Source of the DNA: G965261775 sp965261775
GTDB lineage: Bacteria; Pseudomonadota; Gammaproteobacteria; Eutrophobiales; Eutrophobiaceae
Assembly: GCA_965261775.1 (NCBI GenBank)
Contig: OZ253477.1
Coordinates: forward strand, 682,001-746,000
Length of the DNA: 64,000 bases
Direction: 5' to 3'
In this document: piece after piece, positions 15,050 to 23,627 of the stretch
Numbering within the stretch: the stretch's first letter is position 1
Layout: every line of letters begins with the position of its first letter
Notes under the pieces: model-generated
What the model saw: the letters and a program-made list of their open reading frames with translations, nothing else
What the model was told of the DNA's origin: nothing
Databases searched by the model: none
Position numbers and translations under genes: made by a program

Positions 15050-15781
15050 ATGAAGAAAAAAACCATGCCCGCCATTGTTGATGATCCCTCCGCTATCGCC
15101 GCCCATCCGGCGCGCGAGGAAGATGGATTGAAATTGACGCCCGACCTGCTCATTGAGGCCGGGGACAATCGCGCCTGCTACCATCATCCGGGCAATCCGG
15201 GCTTGTGCGTCAAAGTCGACAAGCCGGACGGGTTGGCCGCGAAAAAACGCGGCAGGTTTGCCGGTCGCTTGCGCCGCCTGCTGTTTTTTGGACGCGAGGA
15301 ATTGTCACACAACGAGCGGGAATTTCTTAATCACCTTGCCGCGCACAAAAAAGCGGGGCGGGATTTTCACCGGTTCGCCCCCTGTTGTCACGCGCTGGTT
15401 TTCACCAGCGAGGGGGTTGGGCTGACCTTTGACATTGTGCGCGATTCCGACGGGCGGGTGTCACCGCGCCTAGCCGATTTTGTGCTGGAGAATCCCGGCG
15501 CCCGCTGCCAAACAATGCTGGCAATAACGGACGAATTGCAGCTCTTTATTTTGGCGAATGACTTTCGGTTTCAGTTCGGTTTTCACCCGTGGAATATTCT
15601 GGTGCAAAACCGCGGCGGCGAAACGCGACTGATTTTGGCCGACTGGAAAGGGGAAAACCGCGAGTTGATTCCAATCTCGTCGTGGTTTCGCGCTTTCGCA
15701 CGTGCGAAAATCCGGCGGCGCTTTAACCGTCTGCGGAAATGGATTGAGGAGGCCAAAATGAAAGCGGACGGTGTGGATTAG
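15050..15781 (+). CDS. YrbL family protein (PhoP regulatory network protein, kinase-like fold)
   Basis: The protein follows the YrbL pattern: LTPDLLIEAGDNRACYHHPG, NPGLCVKVDK, HNEREFLNHLAAHKK, then GVGLTFDIVRDSDGRVSPRL, FQFGFHPWNILVQNRGGETR and a basic end (FRAFARAKIRRRFNRLRK). The HPWNILVQ and LILADWKG elements resemble the catalytic-loop and metal-binding parts of small kinase-like proteins, but the biochemical role is unknown. I start at ATG 15050 because the conserved part begins soon after; an ATG at 14981 would add 23 unconserved, His/Arg-rich residues. GC content is higher than in the neighbouring core genes. Confidence 0.8.
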   Translation: MKKKTMPAIVDDPSAIAAHPAREEDGLKLTPDLLIEAGDNRACYHHPGNPGLCVKVDKPDGLAAKKRGRFAGRLRRLLFFGREELSHNEREFLNHLAAHKKAGRDFHRFAPCCHALVFTSEGVGLTFDIVRDSDGRVSPRLADFVLENPGARCQTMLAITDELQLFILANDFRFQFGFHPWNILVQNRGGETRLILADWKGENRELIPISSWFRAFARAKIRRRFNRLRKWIEEAKMKADGVD

Positions 15782-16124
15782 CTTCGTCCCTGATTCCTCC
15801 ATTTTGCCGGACGGCTAATGCCTTGAGGCAATTTTGTTTTCGCATCGCCCTCCGCGTCATCTATTTGGTCGGCGATGAGATTTTTGGTTCCACGGAAATC
15901 AGCGCTACGCACATTGGTAAGCCACAATCCCGGCGGAGCAATGCCAACTCCGGCCAGAAAAAAACCGATGCTGGAAGCCATTTCGCTTCGCCCTTCGCAT
16001 ATTCGGGCAGACGGACAATGATCCACCAGGCCAGAAGCACGGGGAGCAAAAGCCAAACAGCAGCAATGAGGACATGCTTCCACTTCTTCCCCCACCCCTT
16101 ACGCAGCCAGCCACACATCCGCAA
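15778..16124 (-). pseudogene. Small membrane protein split by a 1-base shift in a homopolymer
   Basis: One frame from ATG 16124 reads HVLIAAVWLLLPVLLAWWII (membrane helix), then EYAKGEAKWLPASV. At a run of seven As (15958-15964 on the plus strand) the sensible reading moves to another frame, FFLAGVGIAPPGLWLTNVRS, then ADFRGTKNLIADQIDDAEGD and AKTKLPQGI, ending at 15778. One extra base in the run would join them into a two-helix protein of about 115 aa. It follows the glycine-rich-domain-like gene by 5 bp. It may be a real frameshift, a sequencing error or slippage. Function unknown. Confidence 0.5.
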
Positions 16125-16129
16125 TGCTG

Positions 16130-16618
16130 TCAGGCGGTCAGCCCCACATCCGCGAAATTCGGGCGGGATTCGTCAAAGGCGCCGTCCGCCCCGCGCCGCC
16201 CGCAATTCGGGCAGCGATTGCTGCGCGGCCACAGTTCGGCGTCGGCGTTTTCGCCGAAAGTGCGGCGGTAGAGCTCCAGTGTCCGGGCCCAGGCGGTTTT
16301 CAGGTTCTGTGCGTCTTGTTCGCCGCGCATCCCGAAATAGGGGAAGTGGTGCAGAAAGTAGCCCAGAAATCGGGCGCAGTCCTCCTGATATTTGGCGGTG
16401 TCCAGAATGTGCAGATGCCAGAAGTCGTCTACCACGGAGGATGGGACGACGGGCGTGTCCGGGTTTTGGGCGCACAGGACGAGGAAGCGGCGATATTCGT
16501 GCGCTATGTCCAGAGCGAAGTCAAGGCTCCAGCCCATGCCTTCATCGACGTCCATCGCCTTGATGATAATGGGTTCCAAATCCATCTCCGCCAGGGCGGA
16601 TTCGGTGGGAGGTGTCAT
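16130..16618 (-). CDS. Glycine-rich-domain-like protein (GRDP/DUF1399-type)
   Basis: This 162-aa protein shows SSVVDDFWHLHILDTAKYQE, then DCARFLGYFLHHFPYFGMRG, the His/Cys-rich signature of glycine-rich-domain-containing proteins (DxFWHxHIL, DC, FLHH). A C-terminal CPNCG pair with an upstream Cys-poor linker may bind a metal. The role is unknown in bacteria. A ribosome site (GAGG) lies upstream of the ATG. It is followed by a small membrane protein frame and is convergent with the yrbL-like gene. High GC suggests the same origin as that neighbour. Confidence 0.7.
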   Translation of the reverse strand: MTPPTESALAEMDLEPIIIKAMDVDEGMGWSLDFALDIAHEYRRFLVLCAQNPDTPVVPSSVVDDFWHLHILDTAKYQEDCARFLGYFLHHFPYFGMRGEQDAQNLKTAWARTLELYRRTFGENADAELWPRSNRCPNCGRRGADGAFDESRPNFADVGLTA

Positions 16619-16678
16619 GAGCGCTTACCTCACAGATTGGAAAAATGGCGAGTGGCTAAAGGGTGTGGGCCAAACACG

Positions 16679-17153
16679 TTACCTGCCTGCCTGGCGATTG
16701 GACAGGCTGCTCACCCTGGTCACAACCGCATCCACCACTTTGTTGCTAATGGCGTTTATATGCACGCCTCGCGCCTTTTCCCAGGACCGCATCCCACTTA
16801 ATCCAGGCATGGCAAACAAAACACAGACATCAACTCGCCCGTGTTCAGGGTAAATCCGGCGATTTGCGCTATCAACTCCGCATCCACGCCAAAGTAAGGC
16901 ATTACGAATATCACCGTGGGTTTTACGATAAACATCGTTGCCAGCGCAAAGCTGCAAACCCATCCAATAAACGGACACCACCCGCCACGTAAATGGACTT
17001 GTGCCCTGCCTCTACTTTATTGATATCCGCCTGCCTGTCGGCGGATGCCATGGCCAGGCGCAACACCTCGTTCTGCATTTTCAGTTTCGTATCGGCGTCG
17101 GGGGCAAATTTGTCCACTATCGAGTCCAGCCCCGTTAGTATCTCTCCAGTCAT
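16679..17153 (-). pseudogene. Phage 3TM-type holin remnant with two frameshifts
   Basis: Three successive frames rebuild one holin-like protein. The first is MTGEILTGLDSIVDKFAPDA, then INKVEAGHKSIYVAGG. The second is CPFIGWVCSFALATMFIVKP, then GVDAELIAQIAGFTLNTGEL. The third is AMPGLSGMRSWEKARGV. The order (Asp-rich start, EA-x-H/S-x-YVAG, W-x-PFIGW, TGEL, GLxGxRxxEK) is that of the 3TM holins (Pfam holin_3TMs). It is the clearest phage trace in the window. The third frame ends in RQAGR, encoded by a GCCTGCC-rich repeat. Confidence 0.7.
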
Positions 17154-17176
17154 ATCATTTTACCTCCGCATATTGA

Positions 17177-17218
17177 CCTGCCTGCCCCTGTTTTTCCCTG
17201 AACAGGCAGGGGCAGGCA
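17177..17218. repeat. GCCTGCC-rich hairpin
   Basis: TGCCTGCCCCT (17179-17189) pairs perfectly with AGGGGCAGGCA (17208-17218). It belongs to a set of GCCTGCC/GGCAGGC elements scattered at 353-374, 16682, 17028, 17340 and 17740. Confidence 0.6.
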
Positions 17219-17364
17219 TCCGCCAAATCTATGTATTTCGTTATGCATCTGACCTGATGCTATTCGTTCAGATAATACCAGATCATTAATTTTGTCAATT
17301 ATTTTTTACGGGTGGAAAAGCCCCCCGCTATCGCGAAGCCTGCCTGCCAAGCGGTCTATACTGA

Positions 17365-18126
17365 TCAGGGTAGGCGGGCGGGCATCTCGTTCCAGACGCG
17401 TTGGCGATACAACCTGCCGTTGGCTTTCTTGCCGCGTCTTACACCGTCCGCCCCGTGCGCTCCCCACTGCTTGAAGAAAAACGGGACGCCTGCACGGCGA
17501 CACTGACGCTTGATATTGGCGACCCACGAAGGTTTCATCGGGCGCGCACCGGCGCCGCTTTCGCCGCCAACGATTACCCAGTGGATATCGGTCAGATCGA
17601 CTTCACCCAGGTCCTCCAGCAACGGTTCCGCCGACAGAAAGCGAACAGGCGCCGCTATCGGTCTCAAGACATCAATACGCGGGACACCGTGCTTTTTGTT
17701 CTCTACCGATACGCCAAGCCAGGCGTTAGCAGGCACCTGCCTGGCCGCCTGGCTGGCAGAACGATTGGAAAAGTACGCCGCCATAATGTCCGGCCGTTTG
17801 GTCAATATCTGGTAAGTGTGTTGTGGTGTCTGATTTATGGTTTCTATTATCTGATCGATAAAGTCAAAAGACACGTCGGGATGAAACAGATCGCTCATGG
17901 AGTTGACGAAGTACATCGTCGGCTTTTTTCGCTTAAGCGGCAGTCCCACGCGCTCCAGATGACAGGTCAGCTTGAAGCCGTTCTCGTACCCCCGCGCACC
18001 CATCGCCTTTAGACGGCGCGCCATCGTTTCGGCGTAGCAGTGCTTGCACCCCGCCGACACCTTGTCGCAACCCGTTACCGGGTTCCAGGTCGATTCGGTC
18101 CATTCTATTCCAGATTGGCTCGTCAT
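17365..18126 (-). CDS. DUF5131 / phage Gp37-Gp68 family protein (three-Cys-motif protein)
   Basis: The protein opens SGIEWTESTWNPVTGCDKVS, then AGCKHCYAE, giving Cys 20, 27 and 30 in the three-cysteine motif of the Gp37/Gp68 family. Members look like reduced radical-SAM-type proteins and occur in phages and mobile regions. Later parts are YFVNSMSDLFHPDVSFDFID, YQILTKRPDIMAAYF, LGVSVENKKHGVPRIDVLR, WVIVGGESGAGARPMKPSWV and GVPFFFKQWG. Residues 123-130 (SASQAARQ) look like an in-frame insertion encoded by a GCCTGCC-type repeat. The start overlaps the stop of the TcmP gene (ATGA), matching the known pairing of these families. Confidence 0.85.
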   Translation of the reverse strand: MTSQSGIEWTESTWNPVTGCDKVSAGCKHCYAETMARRLKAMGARGYENGFKLTCHLERVGLPLKRKKPTMYFVNSMSDLFHPDVSFDFIDQIIETINQTPQHTYQILTKRPDIMAAYFSNRSASQAARQVPANAWLGVSVENKKHGVPRIDVLRPIAAPVRFLSAEPLLEDLGEVDLTDIHWVIVGGESGAGARPMKPSWVANIKRQCRRAGVPFFFKQWGAHGADGVRRGKKANGRLYRQRVWNEMPARLP

Positions 18127-18986
18127 TTTCGCTTATATTTACCCATAATGTCTTTGGCAATCCTGTGAGATGTCTCTATAGCTTTTTTAGAAGAACTCCC
18201 GGTAAAAAACATAAGCTCAAACAGAGGCACATTTTTCAGCCCACATAATGTCAACGATAACTTCAGGAATCTGTTACCGACTAATTTTTTCAGCTTTTTT
18301 TTGTATATTTCTATCAATTTTTCGGTTCCGCTATCCCTATGAGGGTCGCCGAAAAGATCTTGTTGTAACACTTCTGAATATACCTTTATCCAGTCATTTC
18401 CTCCGTACACTATATCTAGTCTATCTGCCCATCTTTTACTTATCTCATCTGGTTTTTTGTTAACGGGTAACATTCTAGCTATCGCGTTGGTAGGAAATAG
18501 TATCCAAGTATCAAATATTTCAACACTGGCTACCTGTTTAATGGTTTTCCATTCCACCTGGGTAGCAAACGGGTCCAGAAAAAGCACCCCTCGCTTTTTG
18601 CGCGGGTCTATTTTCCGTAGATATCGCTGAAGGAATGCATTGGCATCCTCCTCCAGGATTTCAATCGTCCGGTCCGGGTTCTTATCTCGCAACGTCTCAA
18701 GCTTTTTACTTAGCGAAGGGCTTCTCTCCACAAAGATGAAGCGATCAAAAGGCCTGTTATCTACCTCTAACGCACGAACAGCAGACCCGGCTATAAACCT
18801 CTTGATATCTTCAGCATCTTTTTGGTCTAATTCTATTCCTCCGCTACCTGCGAAAGCATCTATGTAAAGCAGTTCAAAGCAGAGTTGATTCTTAAATACG
18901 GAAGTATAAGCCTTTAAGTATTTCTCAAGAATGTCCAGTTTCTGAACCGTCCAATCCCCGCCGAAGCTATTCATTTTATTGCTCAC
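18123..18986 (-). CDS. tcmP: Three-Cys-motif partner protein TcmP
   Basis: This 287-aa protein is of the TcmP family, defined by its genetic pairing with three-Cys-motif (DUF5131) proteins. It shows FGGDWTVQKLDILEKYLKAY, then LLYIDAFAGSGG (reminiscent of a SAM-dependent methyltransferase motif I), FIFVERSPSLSKKLETL and GVLFLDPFATQVEWKTIKQV. Biochemical activity is not established. It is transcribed first and overlaps the DUF5131 gene by 4 bp, so the two should be co-translated. The AT-richer composition here differs from the GC-rich holin/GRDP segment beside it. Confidence 0.85.
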   Translation of the reverse strand: MSNKMNSFGGDWTVQKLDILEKYLKAYTSVFKNQLCFELLYIDAFAGSGGIELDQKDAEDIKRFIAGSAVRALEVDNRPFDRFIFVERSPSLSKKLETLRDKNPDRTIEILEEDANAFLQRYLRKIDPRKKRGVLFLDPFATQVEWKTIKQVASVEIFDTWILFPTNAIARMLPVNKKPDEISKRWADRLDIVYGGNDWIKVYSEVLQQDLFGDPHRDSGTEKLIEIYKKKLKKLVGNRFLKLSLTLCGLKNVPLFELMFFTGSSSKKAIETSHRIAKDIMGKYKRK

Positions 18987-19093
18987 TCAATCTTTCACTG
19001 GTTACCGGGATACGATTTGATGGATACGGCCAGGTGCTGACTTCACGGGCTATCCTACATTCGAAGAAAAAGCGACCACGACGATGACAGCAT

Positions 19094-19717
19094 TTATGAC
19101 CAGCCTGACGTATTAATAATACGCCGATTCTCAAGACAGCGAATCAGTCTGTCGACACATTCATCAACGGAAAGCGTATCAGTGTCCATGAGCAATTCAG
19201 GGCTGGACGGACGTTCATAGGGGGAAGATATTCCTGTGAACGCAGAAAGCTCGCCAGCGCGGGCTTTTTTGTATAGTCCCTTGGTGTCTCTTGATTCGCA
19301 TACTTGCAAGGATGCATCGCAAAACACCTCTATAAAATCTGCATCAGCCACAAGCTCTCTTACCACGCTTCTGTCTTTTTGAAAAGGCGAAATGAAGGCT
19401 GTCAGCACAATCATGCCCGTTTCCATCATCAGTTTGCTCACTTCGCCAATCCGCCGAATATTTTCAGTTCTGTCTTTATTGGAGAAGCCAAGGTCCTGAC
19501 ATAAACCCTGCCGGATATTATCGCCATCAAGCACATACGTTCTTACTCTGTTTCTGTGCAATACGTTCTCTAGCTCATGGGCCAGAGTGGATTTTCCCGC
19601 GCCTGACAAGCCGGTGAACCAGACAATCACGCTGCCATGGCCGTTCATCTCTTCCCGGTCATGTCTGTACACCAAGGGTTCGTGCCGTGTAATATTTCCA
19701 GCAGGCGTTTCAGGCAT
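19094..19717 (-). CDS. cysC: Adenylylsulfate (APS) kinase CysC
   Basis: It phosphorylates adenosine 5'-phosphosulfate to PAPS. The P-loop GLSGAGKST (about 36-44) is followed by YVLDGDNIRQGLCQDLGFSN, IRRIGEVSKLM, and the FISPFQKDR loop holding the conserved Ser. The C-terminal KARAGELSAFTGISSPYERP is diagnostic. Length (207 aa) is normal. It begins 3 bp after the ugd stop, in an operon of UDP-sugar enzymes, without sulfate-reduction genes. That placement suggests PAPS for sulfating a polysaccharide rather than for assimilation, an inference from context. Confidence 0.93.
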   Translation of the reverse strand: MPETPAGNITRHEPLVYRHDREEMNGHGSVIVWFTGLSGAGKSTLAHELENVLHRNRVRTYVLDGDNIRQGLCQDLGFSNKDRTENIRRIGEVSKLMMETGMIVLTAFISPFQKDRSVVRELVADADFIEVFCDASLQVCESRDTKGLYKKARAGELSAFTGISSPYERPSSPELLMDTDTLSVDECVDRLIRCLENRRIINTSGWS

Positions 19718-19720
19718 CTC

Positions 19721-21019
19721 TCATCTGCCGATACAATGGTAATCAAAACCAAGCGATTTCATCACGTCCGGTTCATACACATTGCGCAGGTCAATGAAAA
19801 CACTGGCGTTTAATTTTTCTTTGACGGCGTTCATGTCCAGATTCCTGTACACATTCCACTCCGTCAGCAACACGATGGCATCCGCGTCTTGTATCGCCAC
19901 GTAAATATCCTCGTAATATTCGATCTCCGGCAGTAATACCGCCGCCTCTTTTACGCCCTGCGGATCGTGTGCCTTTATTTTACAGTTATTGTTGATTAAT
20001 TCCGGCAATATCGTCAATGATGGTGCCGCCCGCATATCGTCAGTTTCCGGTTTGAAGGTCAACCCCAGCACGGTAATGGTTTTGCCATCCTCACTCCCGC
20101 CCAGGGCATGACGGATTTTTTTTACCATCCACGCCTTTTGTTCCTCGTTGACTTTGATGACTGCTTCCACAATGTGGCTCGAGACATCATGCTCACCAGC
20201 GATCTGCACTAGCGCCTGCGTGTCTTTGGGGAAACAGGAGCCACCATAGCCCGGCCCGGGATGTAAAAATTTGCGCCCGATACGCCCATCTAGCCCCATG
20301 CCTTTGGCAACGGCATGGATATCGGCGCCGACCTTTTCGCAAAGCGCTGACATTTCGTTGATAAAGCTGATCCTGGTCGCTAAAAAAGCGTTTGACGCAT
20401 ATTTGATGAGTTCGGCGCTCTCCAGATCGGTAGCCAAAATGGGCACTTCAATCAGATTAAAGGCCCGGTACAGTTCCCGCAGCATCTTCTCGGCGCGTTT
20501 GTTTTCTGTTCCGATAACAATACGGTCCGGCCGTATAAAATCAGATATCGCGGCGCCTTCCCGCAGAAATTCGGGATTCGATGCCATATCGAAATTGGCA
20601 TCGGGATTGATTCCTTCAATGCATTTTTTGACCTTTCTTGCCGTACCGACAGGCACGGTTGATTTATTGACCACAACCGTATATCCCCGTAGCAACGGCG
20701 CGATATTCCGCGCCGCCTGAAAGATATAGCTTAAGTCTGCATGACCGTCGTCGCGCCTCGGCGTACCCACCGCAATAAATACCAGATCCGAATCTACAAT
20801 ACAGTCCGCTAATCTGTCTGTGAATAAAAGCTGCCCCCGTTGCACATTTCGGGCAATCAGACTGTCTAGTCCGGGCTCATAGATGGGGATATTGCCGGCG
20901 TTCAGTGCCTCTATTTTTTTCCTGTCGATATCAAAGCAGTTCACATAGGCGCCAAATTCGGCAAAACAGGCGCCTGAGACAAGCCCCACATAACCGCCAC
21001 CCAGCATTGTTATTTTCAT
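19721..21019 (-). CDS. ugd: UDP-glucose 6-dehydrogenase
   Basis: This cytoplasmic enzyme oxidises UDP-glucose to UDP-glucuronate with two NAD+. The N-terminal Rossmann motif GGGYVGLVSG is followed by FIAVGTPRRDDG, VNKSTVPVGT, NPEFLREGAAI, the catalytic Cys in GYGGSCFPKDT, and the C-terminal domain with LGLTFKPETDDMRAAPSLTI. At 432 aa it is full length. It is the third gene of a four-gene cluster (epimerase, second dehydrogenase, ugd, cysC) with gaps of 3-27 bp. It probably provides uronic acid for an extracellular polysaccharide. Confidence 0.96.
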   Translation of the reverse strand: MKITMLGGGYVGLVSGACFAEFGAYVNCFDIDRKKIEALNAGNIPIYEPGLDSLIARNVQRGQLLFTDRLADCIVDSDLVFIAVGTPRRDDGHADLSYIFQAARNIAPLLRGYTVVVNKSTVPVGTARKVKKCIEGINPDANFDMASNPEFLREGAAISDFIRPDRIVIGTENKRAEKMLRELYRAFNLIEVPILATDLESAELIKYASNAFLATRISFINEMSALCEKVGADIHAVAKGMGLDGRIGRKFLHPGPGYGGSCFPKDTQALVQIAGEHDVSSHIVEAVIKVNEEQKAWMVKKIRHALGGSEDGKTITVLGLTFKPETDDMRAAPSLTILPELINNNCKIKAHDPQGVKEAAVLLPEIEYYEDIYVAIQDADAIVLLTEWNVYRNLDMNAVKEKLNASVFIDLRNVYEPDVMKSLGFDYHCIGR

Positions 21020-21046
21020 TGATTATTCTCTCGACAACGGCTGGTT

Positions 21047-22333
21047 TTACAGGCGAAACAGATTGATATTTTCCGGAACATGAGCTCGGTCCAGTACACT
21101 CTTAATATCATAGACGCTACCACCATTCGGATTAATTAATTCAGAAACAAGCCTCCATCCTTTTCTAACAAATTCGTCATGTGGAACGGCAAGCACTACC
21201 ACATCCGCTTTCTCCAGATTATCCGGTTCAATCAGACTGATCTGGTACTCGCTTTTAATGTCGTCCTTATCAGCATGAGGATCATAGACCTGAACTTTTA
21301 AAGAGTGGGCCTTCAGCGCATGGATAAGATCAACAACCCGACTGTTTCGAGCATCGACGATATTTTCCTTAAATGTGACGCCCAATACGGTGACAACAAT
21401 TTTGTCGAGTACATCGTTTTCCTTCTGTAGTGTTTTTATGATCCTGGTGGCAATATATTCCCCCATGCTGTCGTTAATTTTCCTGCCGGAAAGAATAACT
21501 TCCGGGGTATAACCCATTTCAACCGATTTATAGGCAAGATAATACGGATCAACCCCGATACAGTGCCCCCCGACCAGGCCGGGAACAAAAGGTAAAAAGT
21601 TCCATTTTGTGCGCGCCGCTTCCAGAACGTCATGGGTATCAATTTCCATGTGTCCAAATAAAACCGCCAGTTCATTCATCAAGGCGATATTCAAATCTCG
21701 CTGGGTATTTTCAATAATCTTGGCCGCTTCCGCAACCTTGATAGAGGCTGCTCTGAACACCCCCGCCTCCACCACAGTGGCATAAATATCAGCGATGATG
21801 TCCAATACCTTTTTGTCCTGAGCGGAAATGATTTTTTTTATCTTTACGAAAGTGTGTTCTTTATCACCGGGGTTCATTCTCTCGGGGGAATAACCGACGA
21901 AGAAGTCTTTCCCGCTGGTCAAACGGGAAAAACTTTCCAGAATCGGAATGCATCGCTCTTCCGTAGTCCCTGGATAGACGGTGGATTCATAAACGATGAT
22001 ATCGCCTTTTTTTAAAATTTTTCCGACCGCTTCGGAAACATTAATCAACGCAGACAGATCGGGGTTGTTGTCGTCGTCCACCGGGGTGGGCACAGTAATA
22101 ATATGGAAATTGGCCGCCGCCAGATCGTTGATATCCGCAGTGAACCGGATGCGCGATTCTTCAAGTTCGGCAGTGCTGATCTCAGCCGTTTTATCCACAC
22201 CGTTTTTTAATTCGTCCAGCCGCTTTTGGCTAGTGTCGAAACCGATCACATCGTATTTTTTCCCAAACGCCACCGCAAGTGGTAAACCGACATAACCCAA
22301 TCCGATGACGGAAAGTCTTCTGTTTAAGTCCAT
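21047..22333 (-). CDS. UDP-N-acetylhexosamine 6-dehydrogenase (TviB/WbpO-like)
   Basis: A nucleotide-sugar dehydrogenase of the Vi-antigen TviB/WbpO type, converting UDP-GlcNAc or UDP-GalNAc to the corresponding uronic acid. It shows VIGLGYVGLPLAVAFGKKYD, ITVPTPVDDDNNPDLSAL, VYESTVYPGTTEE, SPERMNPGDKEH, and the catalytic Cys in GGHCIGVDPYYLAYK. The C-terminal TVLGVTFKENIVDARNSRVV is typical. The HCIGVDPYYL form separates it from true UDP-glucose dehydrogenases. It begins 3 bp after the epimerase gene. Exact substrate is unresolved. Confidence 0.9.
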   Translation of the reverse strand: MDLNRRLSVIGLGYVGLPLAVAFGKKYDVIGFDTSQKRLDELKNGVDKTAEISTAELEESRIRFTADINDLAAANFHIITVPTPVDDDNNPDLSALINVSEAVGKILKKGDIIVYESTVYPGTTEERCIPILESFSRLTSGKDFFVGYSPERMNPGDKEHTFVKIKKIISAQDKKVLDIIADIYATVVEAGVFRAASIKVAEAAKIIENTQRDLNIALMNELAVLFGHMEIDTHDVLEAARTKWNFLPFVPGLVGGHCIGVDPYYLAYKSVEMGYTPEVILSGRKINDSMGEYIATRIIKTLQKENDVLDKIVVTVLGVTFKENIVDARNSRVVDLIHALKAHSLKVQVYDPHADKDDIKSEYQISLIEPDNLEKADVVVLAVPHDEFVRKGWRLVSELINPNGGSVYDIKSVLDRAHVPENINLFRL

Positions 22334-22336
22334 CGT

Positions 22337-23344
22337 TTATATTTTGTGATAGTTTTTATACCACTCAATAAATTTTTCTATACCTGTCTCAACAGGGGTC
22401 GATGGCGACCAGGCGACAGCGTCGCTTAAACGATCAACATCCGCCCAGGTTTCAACCATATCGCCGGGCTGCAACGGCAGATAGGATTTATCAGCCTTTT
22501 TCCCCAGGTTCTTTTCAATTAACTCAATAAAATAATTTAACTCAACCGGAGAATGGTTACCGATATTGTACAAACGATACGGGGCTTTACTTGTCGCCGG
22601 GTCGGGTGCGGCACTGTCCCAGTCGGGATTGGTAGCAGCAACGTGCCCGGTGAGCCGAATCATGCCCTCTACAATGTCATCAATGTAGGTAAAATCACGC
22701 TTGTGTTTGCCGTTGTTAAAGATATGGATGGTTTCGCCATTCAATATCTGGCGGGTGAATATGTACAAGGCCATATCCGGCCTGCCCCAAGGACCATAGA
22801 CTGTAAAAAAGCGCAGTCCGCTCACAGGGATACCATATAAATGGCTGTAGGCATGCGCCATTAGTTCATTTGATTTTTTTGTCGCTCCGTATAATGAAAG
22901 CGGATGATCAACATTATGTTCGACACTGAACGGCGCAAGCGTATTGGCGCCGTAAACCGAACTGGTGGAGGCAAAAACCAGATGTTTGACAGGATAATGT
23001 CGACAGGCCTCCAGTATATTCATGAAGCCTGTAATATTGGAATTAATATAGGCGTATGGGTTTTCCAGAGAATAGCGAACGCCGGCCTGTGCTGCCAGAT
23101 GAATAACGTATGGAGGGGATTCTTGCCTGAAAATGTCGTCTAGCTTGTCCTTGTCGGTAATATCTATTCTGTGAAAACTGAAATTCGTGTCATTTTGTAA
23201 TTGAGATAGGCGCGCCTCTTTTAACAGCGGGTCGTAATAGCTGTTCACGTTATCAATGCCGATGACGACATCGCCCCGGCGAAGCAGATAGCGGGCGGTA
23301 TGAAAACCGATGAAGCCGGCGACACCTGTAATAAGAAATTTCAT
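22337..23344 (-). CDS. NAD-dependent epimerase, UDP-glucuronate 4-epimerase-like
   Basis: This extended-SDR epimerase has FLITGVAGFIGFHTARYLLR (NAD-binding), IDNVNSYYDPLLKEARLSQL (typical of the UDP-glucuronate 4-epimerase branch), HLAAQAGVRYSLENP, STSSVYG and the catalytic LYGATKKSNE (Tyr and Lys). RFFTVYGPWGRPDMALYIFT follows. It would convert UDP-GlcA made by the neighbouring Ugd to UDP-GalA. It is the first gene of the sugar-nucleotide operon and starts just after the tRNA-Glu gene. Confidence 0.9.
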   Translation of the reverse strand: MKFLITGVAGFIGFHTARYLLRRGDVVIGIDNVNSYYDPLLKEARLSQLQNDTNFSFHRIDITDKDKLDDIFRQESPPYVIHLAAQAGVRYSLENPYAYINSNITGFMNILEACRHYPVKHLVFASTSSVYGANTLAPFSVEHNVDHPLSLYGATKKSNELMAHAYSHLYGIPVSGLRFFTVYGPWGRPDMALYIFTRQILNGETIHIFNNGKHKRDFTYIDDIVEGMIRLTGHVAATNPDWDSAAPDPATSKAPYRLYNIGNHSPVELNYFIELIEKNLGKKADKSYLPLQPGDMVETWADVDRLSDAVAWSPSTPVETGIEKFIEWYKNYHKI

Positions 23345-23393
23345 ATCGTTAAAGCTGTAAAAATATATTTCAATAATTGATTCAAAGAAAAAA

Positions 23394-23469
23394 TGGCGTC
23401 CCCAAGGGGATTCGAACCCCTGTTGCCGCCGTGAAAGGGCGGTGTCCTAGGCCTCTAGACGATGGGGAC
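23394..23469 (-). tRNA. tRNA-Glu (anticodon TTC)
   Basis: The minus strand reads GTCCCCATCGTCTAGAGGCC and continues with anticodon loop CTTTCAC and T-arm AGGGGTTCGAATCCCCT. The acceptor GTCCCC pairs with GGGGAC, followed by discriminator G and an encoded CCA. Cloverleaf arms are complete. It is 35 bases from tRNA-Ala. Confidence 0.97.
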
Positions 23470-23504
23470 GAGATTCGTCTTGATACGGTCAAGCTTCTTG
23501 ATAA

Positions 23505-23580
<76 letters not shown>

Positions 23581-23627
23581 CACTGAAATCCCAGGCTACC
23601 AGACAATACACGGCAACTCCGACTGTT

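Noticed and set aside
15823..16563. 246-codon plus-strand frame across the GRDP-like gene
   Set aside because: It is the shadow of a high-GC gene on the other strand; composition is Arg/Pro/Ser-rich without domains.
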